From NCBI GenBank assembly GCA_002478575.1, contig DLOX01000049.1, forward strand, positions 29,786 through 41,566: a stretch of DNA of 11,781 nucleotides, written 5' to 3'. This DNA is from Sphingomonadales bacterium UBA7473 (GTDB lineage Bacteria > Pseudomonadota > Alphaproteobacteria > Sphingomonadales > Sphingomonadaceae). Of this stretch, positions 1 to 6,937 are shown piece by piece; the first letter of the stretch is position 1, and each line of letters opens with the position of its first letter. A model generated the notes under the pieces. That model did no database searches, was not told where the DNA came from, and worked only from the letters and a program-made list of their open reading frames with translations. Made by a program: the position numbers and the translations under genes.

Positions 1-2
1 AA

Positions 3-335
3 CAAGCCAAAACGATGCTTGGCAAAGCGCAGACGACCGAAGCCTGTATGACGGAGGCCCAAGCCAAAGCAGGGGTTCGTGATTTCTCCAGCTCAATGCA
101 AAAGGGCGACTGTAAGATGGATGATTTCCAACAAGGCGGCGGAAAAATGTCTGGCACAATGATGTGCAAAGGCAGCACCATGGGTGACACGACCATGAAG
201 ATGGACGGGACCTATACCACCGAGAAAGTCAGCATGAACCTGACCGGGGAAATTGCAGAGAAAAGCTTGCCCGGCGGAAAAGCCACCGTTGGCCTTTCCA
301 TCACCAGCGAGCGCATCGGTGACTGCAAAAGCTAA
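3..335 (+). CDS. DUF3617-type exported protein, 3' part (5' end outside window)
   Basis: The reading frame is open to the left edge of the window, so only the C-terminal ~110 residues are visible and the true start and any signal peptide lie upstream. The visible part has evenly spaced cysteines (in EACMT, GDCKM, MMCKG and GDCKS contexts), several glycine/methionine/threonine-rich beta-strand-like stretches (MSGTMMCKG, MKMDGTY), and ends with a typical IGDCKS tail. This pattern is that of DUF3617 proteins, small exported alphaproteobacterial proteins of unknown function, usually about 150 to 180 residues with paired cysteines likely to form disulfides in the periplasm. The family assignment is from recalled pattern, not a search. 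The next gene starts 17 bases downstream on the same strand with no obvious terminator, so readthrough into the array is possible. Confidence 0.7.
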   Translation, partial: QAKTMLGKAQTTEACMTEAQAKAGVRDFSSSMQKGDCKMDDFQQGGGKMSGTMMCKGSTMGDTTMKMDGTYTTEKVSMNLTGEIAEKSLPGGKATVGLSITSERIGDCKS

Positions 336-352
336 GCGCCCCAATCCATCCC

Positions 353-1327
353 ATGATGACGCTGCATTATATTCCCGAAGATGAATGGCATGGCGAGCTT
401 CGTGTTGAAGCGCGCCATGCCGGTTTTTCGGGGAAGGCCGAGGCATGGTTCAATGCAGAGGAGTTGAGGCAATTTGCCGCGCCCCTGAAAACTTGGCCGC
501 CTGCGCTCAATGAGCCAGTCAAGCTGCAAGGCGGATATTTCTCTGACAGCACAACCAGCAGCGCGCCTGTGGAAACCCGTGTCGGGATCAAAATCGGACA
601 GCGGGGAAGCCGAGGGCGTTATTGGGTTGAGGCGGAACTGACCGAACCCAATGACGAGATATTGCCGCAATCAGCAACTGTTCGCTTTTTCGCCGAACCC
701 TATGCCCTGATGCGCTTTGCCGATCAGGTCGAGGCCATGCTTGCAGGTGGCGGGAGCGCGGGTCTCGTCGCATCCACCGGGGGAGCGGGACAGCCCGGCA
801 TCATGACCGCACGCCAAAAGATCCAGCGTCCATTCACGCCCTTGTTCATCGAACTGCGCGAGGCGTGCCATGCTGTGGTCGAGCGGATGGAAAAGGACAG
901 CACTCGCCAGCTACCGCCCGATGACCGGCAAATGATGACCGAAGAATGGGAGCAATTTGATCCCGGCCTCATCATAGGGACCATCGACTGGGAGGGAGGT
1001 CAATTGATCCTCAACTGGGCAGTCGATGATGAGAATCCGATCCATGCTGCCCGTTCGCCCTATTACATTTTGGACCTTCAAGCTCTGAAGCGCGAGGCGC
1101 AAGCCACCACTCATCCCAGAGCCTGGTTCGAAAGCTACGCACTCTTCCTGCTTTCCGCCGCACAGGATCATTTCGGCGATTTCTTCCGCGATGGCCCGAC
1201 GGATGACATCCCTTACAACCGCCACCTGATCTACGCGCGGGGCATGGCGGAAACTGCCGCGTGCATGTGGATCAAGAATATCATTTTCACCTACGACGAC
1301 CGGCATGATCAGGCAGAAACGGCATGA
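353..1327 (+). CDS. two-domain immunity-like protein of unknown function
   Basis: Cytoplasmic-looking 324-residue protein with no signal peptide or membrane segment. Residues ~1-135 form a beta-rich domain with the pattern W/F..EELRQFAAPL, a central strand-rich part, and a final FAEPYALMRFADQVEAML helix. This is vaguely reminiscent of WapI-type immunity domains, but I would not assign it firmly. A Gly/Ala-rich linker at ~132-150 separates it from a second domain at ~155-320. That domain contains a strand-turn-strand ending in LILNW and then YYILDLQALKRE, which parallels the MDI...TW...YYLELPTLW core of the downstream proteins at 1324 and 2234. A double ATG opens the gene; no clear Shine-Dalgarno is seen. 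Its stop overlaps the next start as ATGA, implying translational coupling. The function is not recognised; an immunity role is inferred from context. Confidence 0.75.
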   Translation: MMTLHYIPEDEWHGELRVEARHAGFSGKAEAWFNAEELRQFAAPLKTWPPALNEPVKLQGGYFSDSTTSSAPVETRVGIKIGQRGSRGRYWVEAELTEPNDEILPQSATVRFFAEPYALMRFADQVEAMLAGGGSAGLVASTGGAGQPGIMTARQKIQRPFTPLFIELREACHAVVERMEKDSTRQLPPDDRQMMTEEWEQFDPGLIIGTIDWEGGQLILNWAVDDENPIHAARSPYYILDLQALKREAQATTHPRAWFESYALFLLSAAQDHFGDFFRDGPTDDIPYNRHLIYARGMAETAACMWIKNIIFTYDDRHDQAETA

Positions 1328-1776
1328 GGTGGAAAAAATCCCATCCAGACGAAGTCGGCGAAAGCATCCTCGTTTGCCGATCGAAGAAATATGACAAGAT
1401 CGCCCTTGCCGTCCGCGAACTGATCGAGCGGATGACGACGGACTGGTTGGCGGCAGGCCATCCGAAGGCCGAGGCGCTGTTCATGGATATCAACGCCACC
1501 AACGGCTTCATCTTCTTCACCTGGGACCATCTGGATGGTGGCGCGGATTTCTATGAGGAAGGCTGGCCGACCTATTATCTGGAGCTGCCCACGCTCTGGC
1601 AGGAATCGCTGGAGCATGAGCGCGGTGCGAGCCATTTCGACGATGCGGCGCATATCGCGCTGTGCATAGAGGTCGGGCGGGTCCTGTGTGAGGCCGAAGA
1701 GACCGGCATTGAGGAAGACTATGTCTATTATGAAAAGTTCGAGTGGAGCAGCTCGGCACAGCGGTTGATTATATGA
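1324..1776 (+). CDS. immunity-like protein, paralogue of the protein at 2234
   Basis: Soluble acidic 150-residue protein. The visible core is a helix (RELIERMTTDWLAAG), a strand pair (ALFMDINA...FIFFTWD), the signature WPTYYLELPTLWQES, then a long helix beginning HFDDAAHIALCIEV and a C-terminal AQRLII. By hand alignment it is close to half identical over the last ~125 residues to the protein at 2234, with shared WPTYYLEL, DWLA, HFD..AH and AQR motifs, so the two are duplicates of one ancestor. The start is fixed by an ATGA overlap with the upstream stop, and its own stop overlaps the next start the same way. I do not recognise a named family. Its place in an array of small soluble proteins with no toxin gene suggests an immunity or antidote role, which is inference. 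Confidence 0.75.
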   Translation: MRWKKSHPDEVGESILVCRSKKYDKIALAVRELIERMTTDWLAAGHPKAEALFMDINATNGFIFFTWDHLDGGADFYEEGWPTYYLELPTLWQESLEHERGASHFDDAAHIALCIEVGRVLCEAEETGIEEDYVYYEKFEWSSSAQRLII

Positions 1777-2237
1777 TGGCCATCTGCACCGGCGACGTGC
1801 CTGGCGGGAATGCACCGGTTTGGCTAATGCCGTGCGAGGCGACGGATGCTTCCGATGTAGCTGTTGCGCTCGATATGCTGGTCACAAAATTGCTGTCGGA
1901 CATTGGCGCGCCTCGCCACGGGGCCGTTCGTTTTGATATCGATGAAGAGCAAGGGACAATTGCCGCGGCATGGCACTCGTCTGCCGATGCCGCCATCGCA
2001 GCAAAGCCGGGACCGCTTCGCTACGGACTGAAGCTTGATGGCTTGCAGCGCAAAGGGGTTGAGGACGCAGCCCGATATGGGCTGAACGAATTTGATAATG
2101 ACTGTCATCAGGCGATTATCGAATTTGTCGAAGCCAGAAATGCTGCTGCCGAGAAATCGGGCGAGCCGGACAGCTACAAATTTGTTGTGCAAGGGGTCCG
2201 CAATCTCCTGCGTCCCTTTGTGGAGACCGGGGAATGA
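1773..2237 (+). CDS. hypothetical protein, probable diverged member of the same family
   Basis: The frame is open from 1743, but the ATG at 1773 forms an ATGA overlap with the preceding stop, like most junctions here, so I take that start (154 residues). The spacing of its core parallels the flanking paralogues. An initial helix (DMLVTKLLSDIG) is followed by VRFDIDEEQGTIAAAWHS, then a YGLKLDGLQ stretch where the neighbours have YYLELPTLW, then an FDNDCHQAIIEFVEARNAA helix where they have HFD..AH. The WPTYYLEL signature itself is lost. The protein is soluble with no signal peptide. The distant kinship with the genes on either side is suggested by motif order rather than clear identity, and profile comparison would settle it. 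It ends in an ATGA overlap with the next gene. Confidence 0.7.
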   Translation: MMAICTGDVPGGNAPVWLMPCEATDASDVAVALDMLVTKLLSDIGAPRHGAVRFDIDEEQGTIAAAWHSSADAAIAAKPGPLRYGLKLDGLQRKGVEDAARYGLNEFDNDCHQAIIEFVEARNAAAEKSGEPDSYKFVVQGVRNLLRPFVETGE

Positions 2238-2695
2238 ACGAAAACTGGCGCAAGGCGCGTGACCATCATGATTGTGAAACCATATTGAGATGCGACGAAA
2301 CGGGCTTTCGCGAAATCGCCCAGTCGCTGACCGAACTTATCGCGCGGATGGAGGCCGACTGGCTGGCCGGCGGCTTTGCCAAGGAAGCGGCGATCTTCAT
2401 CGATATCAGTTCGAGCATCGGCCATCTGATGGTCACATGGGACATTAAGGGCGGCGGAGGCGTTTACGCAAACCCTGACTGGCCGACCTACTATCTCGAA
2501 CTGCGCAGGCTTTGGCTGGAATCCGAAGATCATTCCGATGGCCCGGATCACTTTGATCAGCAGGCCCATTTTGCGATCTGCTTGACGGTCGAAAACATGC
2601 TGATCGCGGCCGAGGAGGCCGGACAACCCGAAGCCTACGAAGTCTACGAACTGTTCGAAGGCAGCACCAATGGCGCACAGCGGGTGGTGATTTGA
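2234..2695 (+). CDS. immunity-like protein, paralogue of the protein at 1324
   Basis: Soluble 153-residue protein containing the same ordered motifs as the protein at 1324: TELIARMEADWLAGG, a strand pair ending in MVTWD, WPTYYLELRRLWLES, HFDQQAHFAICLTVENML, and a C-terminal AQRVVI. The conserved tryptophan/tyrosine-rich WPTYYLEL segment and the HFD..AH helix are the best family signatures. The start overlaps the previous stop as ATGA and has a purine-rich GGGGA immediately upstream. The stop shares one base with the next start (TGATG). The two paralogues sit either side of a more diverged relative, consistent with old tandem duplication followed by divergence. Function is not recognised; immunity or antidote is inferred from context only. 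Confidence 0.75.
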   Translation: MNENWRKARDHHDCETILRCDETGFREIAQSLTELIARMEADWLAGGFAKEAAIFIDISSSIGHLMVTWDIKGGGGVYANPDWPTYYLELRRLWLESEDHSDGPDHFDQQAHFAICLTVENMLIAAEEAGQPEAYEVYELFEGSTNGAQRVVI

Positions 2696-3123
2696 TGACC
2701 GCCAAATTCGATCAGAACCGCCTGTCGGCGGTCTCGCTCGACATCAGCGACATTCACGTGCGCTGCCAAATATGGCGTTCGCCCCGAAACCACCGGAAGG
2801 GCGGATACGTCGCCTTCGAAGGCACTTATCTGCATGGGTCGGCGGGTAGTGACGACGCGCGTTTCATCCGTTGGACCCTGCGCCAGTTTCTGGAAGTGGC
2901 GCGTGTCGATGGACTGGTGATCGATTGCACCGCGCTCATTTATGAATGGGGCGACGACCTGTCATTCTCTGCCGCGTCCGAACTGCCCTTCCTCGTCGCG
3001 ATCAACCCAGACCATAGCGAAGCCTATCTTCATGCGGTCAATGTGCGTCATCACCGGGCATCGGCCAACGCTGCGCTGGCCGAAATGGATGATCAAATTC
3101 GGACGATGAAGTCACTGTTATGA
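2695..3123 (+). CDS. hypothetical protein (142 residues)
   Basis: The frame could begin at a TTG three bases upstream, but the ATG at 2695 gives the compact TGATG junction with the previous stop and is preferred. The protein is soluble and mixed alpha/beta. An N-terminal strand region is followed by a helix (RFIRWTLRQFLEVA), a buried strand (GLVIDCTALIYEW), an acidic GDDLSF turn, and a C-terminal helix rich in Ala, Glu, Met and Lys. The helix, then the hydrophobic strand ending in Cys-Thr, then WGDD is the most distinctive segment, but I cannot tie it to a named family. It has no obvious similarity to the paralogous trio upstream. Co-transcription with them is implied by the overlap. Confidence 0.7.
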   Translation: MTAKFDQNRLSAVSLDISDIHVRCQIWRSPRNHRKGGYVAFEGTYLHGSAGSDDARFIRWTLRQFLEVARVDGLVIDCTALIYEWGDDLSFSAASELPFLVAINPDHSEAYLHAVNVRHHRASANAALAEMDDQIRTMKSLL

Positions 3124-3141
3124 TGCTGAGATGTGCTTGAT

Positions 3142-4500
3142 ATGGAATTAGACACTGCCCTTGACGAATCCGGCCTGATCCCACGGCATGTTTTCGACGA
3201 TGCCAATCTGGCTGTCTTTGCCCTTTATGAGGACGAAGAAGCACGCGAATATTGGCTCGATGACATTCGCTCGGCATTTAATGCGACACTGAATGAGGAT
3301 CGACCCGACCGGGCCGCTGCGCTAGCCTATGCGGCGCTGGCCTATGCTCACCAGTCAGAGGCCAAGTTCACCTTACTGAACCTGCAAGGCATTAGCCTGA
3401 CCGCGATGATTGAATCAGGCGGCCCCGTCGAACTGCAAGATTACCGCGCCGCTGCATTTGAAAAGGCCCTCCAATCACTACCGCCTGATCGCGGCTGGGG
3501 GCATGAAGACATGCTGTGCCGCATGCGCCTGGCCAATGCCTGGCGCGAATATGGCGTGATCAAGCAAGACGCAGACATGCTCAGCGGCGCGCGCGACGAA
3601 TATGCCGCGCTATTGCCCGCTTTGCGCGAAGGGCGCTGGGGCTATGCGATGCACGCAAAGGCGGCAGAAATCGGCGCACTGCTGGCGCTTACGGTTGACG
3701 AGATCGCAAAGATTGGCGCGCCCGAAGACCCATGGCCCGAAGGGATGCGCGTGCCTTCGATCAATCCCGATCCCCTGCCTCACTGGCTTCTGGCGCTGAA
3801 GCTGGCACTTGATCCCAAGCTGCGAGCCGAAGACACGCTCGGCTATTGGGACGCAGCGATGGAGCCGCTTGAAAAGTGGCTCGACGAATTGCGCTACAAG
3901 CCCGAGGCAAAAGAAGCAGGGTCAGCGGTGCGCGACGCGCTTCAGGCGCTGGATATTCCGCCCGACAATCCCGACCATGGCTGGGTGCAATATTATATTG
4001 GCGCCTTTGCGATGGCGGCGGGGCTGCAAACCGAAGGCCTGCGAAGCGAAGCGAAAGATGCCGACGACGAAGATGAGCTTGTTTCCGCCGTCACTGGCTA
4101 TCGCCATGCCCTTTCGGCAATTGAGCAAGGACATAGCGGCAACTGGCCCGGCACCGCCTTCCAACTCGCCTATGCACTCCATTCACTCGGCGAAGCACGC
4201 GCCGATGTGGCTGTGCTCGATGAAGCGATCAGCTTTTACGAACAGGTCGTGTCGCGCTTGGCGGATGCCGATGATCAGGAGGACTGCCTGCTGGTGGCGC
4301 AAACCCAGACAAACCTATCCGAAGCCATGGCGCAAAAAGCTGAGATCAATGGCGACGCAGCCCTCGCACGCCAAGCGCTGGGCATCGCAGCGGAGGCTGA
4401 AATGGGTTTCACCCTGTGGGCGCACGATGAAGGCATAGAAGTTGCACAAGCCAATTGCGCGCGGATTTCGGGCATAATCGACGAGATCGAGAGTCGGTGA
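3142..4500 (+). CDS. TPR-like helical-repeat protein
   Basis: About 452 residues, almost entirely amphipathic helices. Alanine/leucine-rich helical pairs recur, for example AAALAYAALAYAHQ near residue 60 and MLCRMRLANAWREYG near 125. The clearest stretch is a TPR-like one at roughly residues 340-425: AFQLAYALHSLGEA, then LDEAISFYEQVVSRL, then QTNLSEAMAQKAE and ARQALGIAAEAE. This matches the bacterial TPR pattern of 'LG.aL..LG....dl..LeeAi..yeqal'. Such solenoids act as protein-protein interaction scaffolds. No catalytic motif, signal peptide or membrane segment is visible. The ATG at 3142 is used; a GTG at 3133 would add three residues, and neither has a strong Shine-Dalgarno. It lies a few bases after the previous stop, so it is probably in the same operon. 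Its partner is unknown. Confidence 0.75.
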   Translation: MELDTALDESGLIPRHVFDDANLAVFALYEDEEAREYWLDDIRSAFNATLNEDRPDRAAALAYAALAYAHQSEAKFTLLNLQGISLTAMIESGGPVELQDYRAAAFEKALQSLPPDRGWGHEDMLCRMRLANAWREYGVIKQDADMLSGARDEYAALLPALREGRWGYAMHAKAAEIGALLALTVDEIAKIGAPEDPWPEGMRVPSINPDPLPHWLLALKLALDPKLRAEDTLGYWDAAMEPLEKWLDELRYKPEAKEAGSAVRDALQALDIPPDNPDHGWVQYYIGAFAMAAGLQTEGLRSEAKDADDEDELVSAVTGYRHALSAIEQGHSGNWPGTAFQLAYALHSLGEARADVAVLDEAISFYEQVVSRLADADDQEDCLLVAQTQTNLSEAMAQKAEINGDAALARQALGIAAEAEMGFTLWAHDEGIEVAQANCARISGIIDEIESR

Positions 4501-4519
4501 AAAGAACCGCAACTGCGCT

Positions 4520-5008
4520 ATGATCATCGCATCGTCTCGCGCTTTAGAGAGTCCCGTCACTGCTCTCCGCAGCAATGCCCACCAATGGCAAGACTTGGCG
4601 GATGACCTACTCTTTGCCATCGACCGGCTAGAGGCGCTCAATCGCAAGGCGCAAGTGCCTTCATTCAGCCGAAACATCCTCATCACGATTTCGGCAGACC
4701 ATCAGTCTCTGTCCCTTTGCTTGAACCGCTTTGGAGCAAGACCTGACGGGGTGGGCGAGGAGGTGGTCAGGCTCGGCTTTTGTCCATTGCCTATCACTAC
4801 CGACGAAGCGCGCGACGATGAGACGATACCGCCCAATGCCTCCATCGATCGCGCAATCAGCAAGGCAGCCGCCGAGATGCTAAGCTGGACCAAGGACCCC
4901 GAGACTTTCGAACTAGTCGAGCATCGGCGATACTCGCTTTTCCTGCAATGGCCCGGTGAAGCGCCTTCGCCAGTCAATGAATATGCCTATGGCTTGTGGG
5001 ATGAATAA
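4520..5008 (+). CDS. hypothetical protein (162 residues)
   Basis: Soluble protein starting 19 bases after the helical-repeat gene. It begins with a helical part (QWQDLADDLLFAIDRLEAL), followed by a beta hairpin (ILITISADHQSLSLCLNRFG) and a loop rich in Asp, Glu and Arg. A helix (IDRAISKAAAEMLSW) and a closing strand (EHRRYSLFLQWPGE) complete it, and it ends YGLWDE. The helix-strand-strand-helix-strand order is loosely like the other small proteins in the array, but no motif is shared clearly. I do not recognise a family. The next gene's preferred ATG overlaps this one's end by 8 bases, indicating coupled expression. Confidence 0.65.
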   Translation: MIIASSRALESPVTALRSNAHQWQDLADDLLFAIDRLEALNRKAQVPSFSRNILITISADHQSLSLCLNRFGARPDGVGEEVVRLGFCPLPITTDEARDDETIPPNASIDRAISKAAAEMLSWTKDPETFELVEHRRYSLFLQWPGEAPSPVNEYAYGLWDE

Positions 5009-5981
5009 GCGCATCGGCATCCGGCACAATTTCGCGATGACCCGCTTCTACAAGCAACAGAAGGCGGTCGATCTTTTGCTGAAAGATGAGCCAATGCCCG
5101 ATGCCTGGTGGGCCGAACTGCAGAAAGTGGAATCGCTCTACACGGGCTGCCGCGACATTCCAGCCATTGGCGAAATTGCCCGTCTGGCAGAGCTACCAAA
5201 TCTGCATACGCTTGGCCTCAGCCAAAGCGAACTGGTCGACATTTCGGGCCTGTCTGCGCTCAAAAATCTGAGGGTGCTGCATCTTGATCACAACCGGATA
5301 TCGGATGTCTCGCCGCTGAGTTCCTTGCCCAATCTGCGTTACTTGGGCTTGAATGAAAATCAGATTTCGGACGTCTCCAGTTTGGGCGCAATTCAAAGTC
5401 TGCGCTATCTCTCATTGAACGACAATCTGATCGCCGATCTGAAACCTCTGGCTGCCTTGTCCAAGCTCGGCACCCTGTCCATTGAGCGCAATCGGATTTC
5501 GGATGTCTCGCCCTTGTCTGCCATGACCGGGCTGACCGAAATCTGGGCCGACGGCAACCAGATCACCGAGATCTCGGCGCTCGCCGCTCTTGGCGGTCTG
5601 AAATATCTTTCACTCGACGGGAGCCGGATCATTAGTTTGGACGCCCTTGCTCGCCTGACTCAGCTGTCCCACCTTTCGCTGGACAACAACCAAGTTGCTG
5701 ACATTTCGGTATTGGCCAAGCTTAAACAGCTTCGGCACCTCTCGCTGGACGGCAATGGGATCAGCGACTTGACGGCACTGGCAGGGCTTACCCGATTGGG
5801 ACGCCTGTCGCTCGGCAATAACCGAATTGTGGACATAAGCCCGTTGGCCGAATTGACCGAGCTGATGTCGCTTTACCTCCATGACAATCAGATTGTCGAT
5901 GCTTCGCTGCTGGATACATTTGCAGAATTGGAAACCTTTTCCTTGAGCAACAACCCGGTCAGCAACACTGCCAAGGCCTAG
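5001..5981 (+). CDS. leucine-rich-repeat protein (internalin/SDS22-type repeats)
   Basis: A 326-residue protein with a ~64-residue helical N-terminal cap (KQQKAVDLLLKDEPMP, then WWAELQKVESLY) followed by twelve consecutive 22-residue leucine-rich repeats from residue ~65 to the end. The repeat consensus is L..L..LsLd.N.IsDvspLa.., the bacterial SDS22/internalin-like class that forms a curved ligand-binding solenoid. There is no signal peptide, transmembrane segment or LPXTG anchor, so it is probably cytoplasmic rather than a surface adhesin. The frame is open further upstream (GTG at 4956, several ATGs). I chose the ATG at 5001, which overlaps the preceding gene by 8 bases; an ATG at 5037 is also possible. 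It is the last gene of the plus-strand array. LRR proteins bind other proteins, so a recognition or inhibitor role would fit, but the partner is unknown. Confidence 0.85.
   Translation: MNKRIGIRHNFAMTRFYKQQKAVDLLLKDEPMPDAWWAELQKVESLYTGCRDIPAIGEIARLAELPNLHTLGLSQSELVDISGLSALKNLRVLHLDHNRISDVSPLSSLPNLRYLGLNENQISDVSSLGAIQSLRYLSLNDNLIADLKPLAALSKLGTLSIERNRISDVSPLSAMTGLTEIWADGNQITEISALAALGGLKYLSLDGSRIISLDALARLTQLSHLSLDNNQVADISVLAKLKQLRHLSLDGNGISDLTALAGLTRLGRLSLGNNRIVDISPLAELTELMSLYLHDNQIVDASLLDTFAELETFSLSNNPVSNTAKA
5193..5978 (+). repeat. twelve tandem 66-bp units encoding leucine-rich repeats
   Basis: Each unit encodes one 22-residue leucine-rich repeat. The units keep exact 22-residue phase without insertions until the last, which is cut to about 20 residues at the stop codon. 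Units 2, 3 and 5 are the most alike (ISDVSPLS or ISDVSSLG endings), suggesting relatively recent internal duplication. Unit 6 is the most divergent, with IWADGN replacing the usual L.L..N. Confidence 0.85.
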
Positions 5982-5984
5982 AAA

Positions 5985-6003
5985 GGTCAATCGACATTTG
6001 ACC
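5985..6003. terminator. short inverted repeat between convergent operons
   Basis: GGTCAA and TTGACC form a 6-bp stem with a 7-base loop just after the LRR gene stop, in the ~100-base gap where the two operons converge. It lacks a U-tract on either strand, so it would be at best a weak intrinsic terminator. It may be chance. Confidence 0.25.
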
Positions 6004-6083
6004 AATGGCTGCGATCGCTTTCGGGATCCGAGCAGTCCTTCCTGATCAAATCGGCAAACCTCATCTCCTTCAGGTTGGTCCTT

Positions 6084-6932
6084 TCATTGGTCTCGCCACG
6101 GATCCTCGGCCAGCATTGCCGCAATCTCGGCCTCACGCCGCGCACGCCATTCGGGGCCGGCGCGACCCAAAAGCTCAAGCTCCTTTGCAAAAACCACGCG
6201 ACGAAAATCTGGCCCTTCTACGCGATTGGCAAATTCATAAGCGTGAGCAATTGAAACCGCTGTCTGCAGCAAAAACCAATAGAGAAGCTCCTCTACATCG
6301 CGTGTTCTTTGCCCCCGTCCATTGTCTTGGCCCCGCTCATAATAGGCCCAGTAATAGCCATCTTCATCGATCAGCAGCAGAGAGCCTTCATCACCATCAA
6401 AGGTCCGATAGGCGTCGCTGGTGCGAACTTCGCCCATCATCCGGGTGAGCAGTTCTGAATGGCGCGCCGCGATGGCATCATGATCAAGCATGGTACCGCC
6501 CATCATATCCTCACACTCCGAAAATGGATGCCAAGCGACCCGCTTCTCCTCATTATCACAAATCGCGCTCCCGTTCGTCGCGCAACCGATGAACTGCACA
6601 TCCTCAAAACACCCATCTGCCAAGGTCGCCCATGAAAAGTCGCAATTCTCAAACCGGCAACGAATGATGCGCACGCCAACGATATCAGCCCGGAAAAAGC
6701 GGCAGTTGTGAAAGCTGCAGTCGGTAAAGCGAGCGCCATTGATCAAGGCTTTGGTGAGCAAGACATCCGAAAATCGGCAACGCTCAAAACTGGCCTGCTC
6801 AAAATGAGCGCCACAAAGATCGACGCGTTCGAAAGTGACATCGACAAATTCCTCGCATGGGGCCGACAGGCAGTTAAGGTCCACGTCGGAAACGGTCGAG
6901 CCAGGCGCAAAGGGGGTGGTCTGCTGGATCAT
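6084..6932 (-). CDS. pentapeptide-repeat protein fused to Imm63-like immunity domain
   Basis: A 282-residue soluble protein. Residues ~25-115 are a run of pentapeptide-repeat-like units with F/L every fifth position and Cys/Ala before it (FERVDLCGAHFEQASFERCR, FTDCSFHNCRFF, CRFENCDFSWATL), expected to fold as a right-handed quadrilateral beta-helix. After a ~65-residue linker, residues ~185-281 match my recollection of the Imm63 immunity domain. They show YYWAYYERG (193-201), a TRDVEELLYWF helix (210-220), YEFANRVEGPDFRR (232-245), an ELELLGR helix and a closing W..R...EI..ML...PWR. Imm63 proteins neutralise toxins of polymorphic (contact-dependent) systems. The ATG lies 5 bases after the upstream stop, so this is the last gene of the minus-strand operon. 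The fusion of pentapeptide repeats to this domain is unusual to my knowledge. No cognate toxin is present nearby. Confidence 0.8.
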   Translation of the reverse strand: MIQQTTPFAPGSTVSDVDLNCLSAPCEEFVDVTFERVDLCGAHFEQASFERCRFSDVLLTKALINGARFTDCSFHNCRFFRADIVGVRIIRCRFENCDFSWATLADGCFEDVQFIGCATNGSAICDNEEKRVAWHPFSECEDMMGGTMLDHDAIAARHSELLTRMMGEVRTSDAYRTFDGDEGSLLLIDEDGYYWAYYERGQDNGRGQRTRDVEELLYWFLLQTAVSIAHAYEFANRVEGPDFRRVVFAKELELLGRAGPEWRARREAEIAAMLAEDPWRDQ

Positions 6933-6937
6933 TGCTG

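Noticed and set aside
1309..1815. 168-codon minus-strand frame opposite the gene at 1324
   Set aside because: The plus-strand product has a clear paralogue at 2234 and coupled start/stop overlaps. The antisense frame of that paralogue is also open, as expected for mirrored codon bias.
3809..4438. 209-codon plus-strand frame inside the helical-repeat gene
   Set aside because: The product is rich in Arg, Pro, Trp and Cys, typical of a frame-shifted shadow. The TPR-like frame is the coherent one.
6005..6448. 147-codon plus-strand frame after the LRR gene
   Set aside because: It lies over the strongly supported Imm63-like coding region on the other strand and has no recognisable features.
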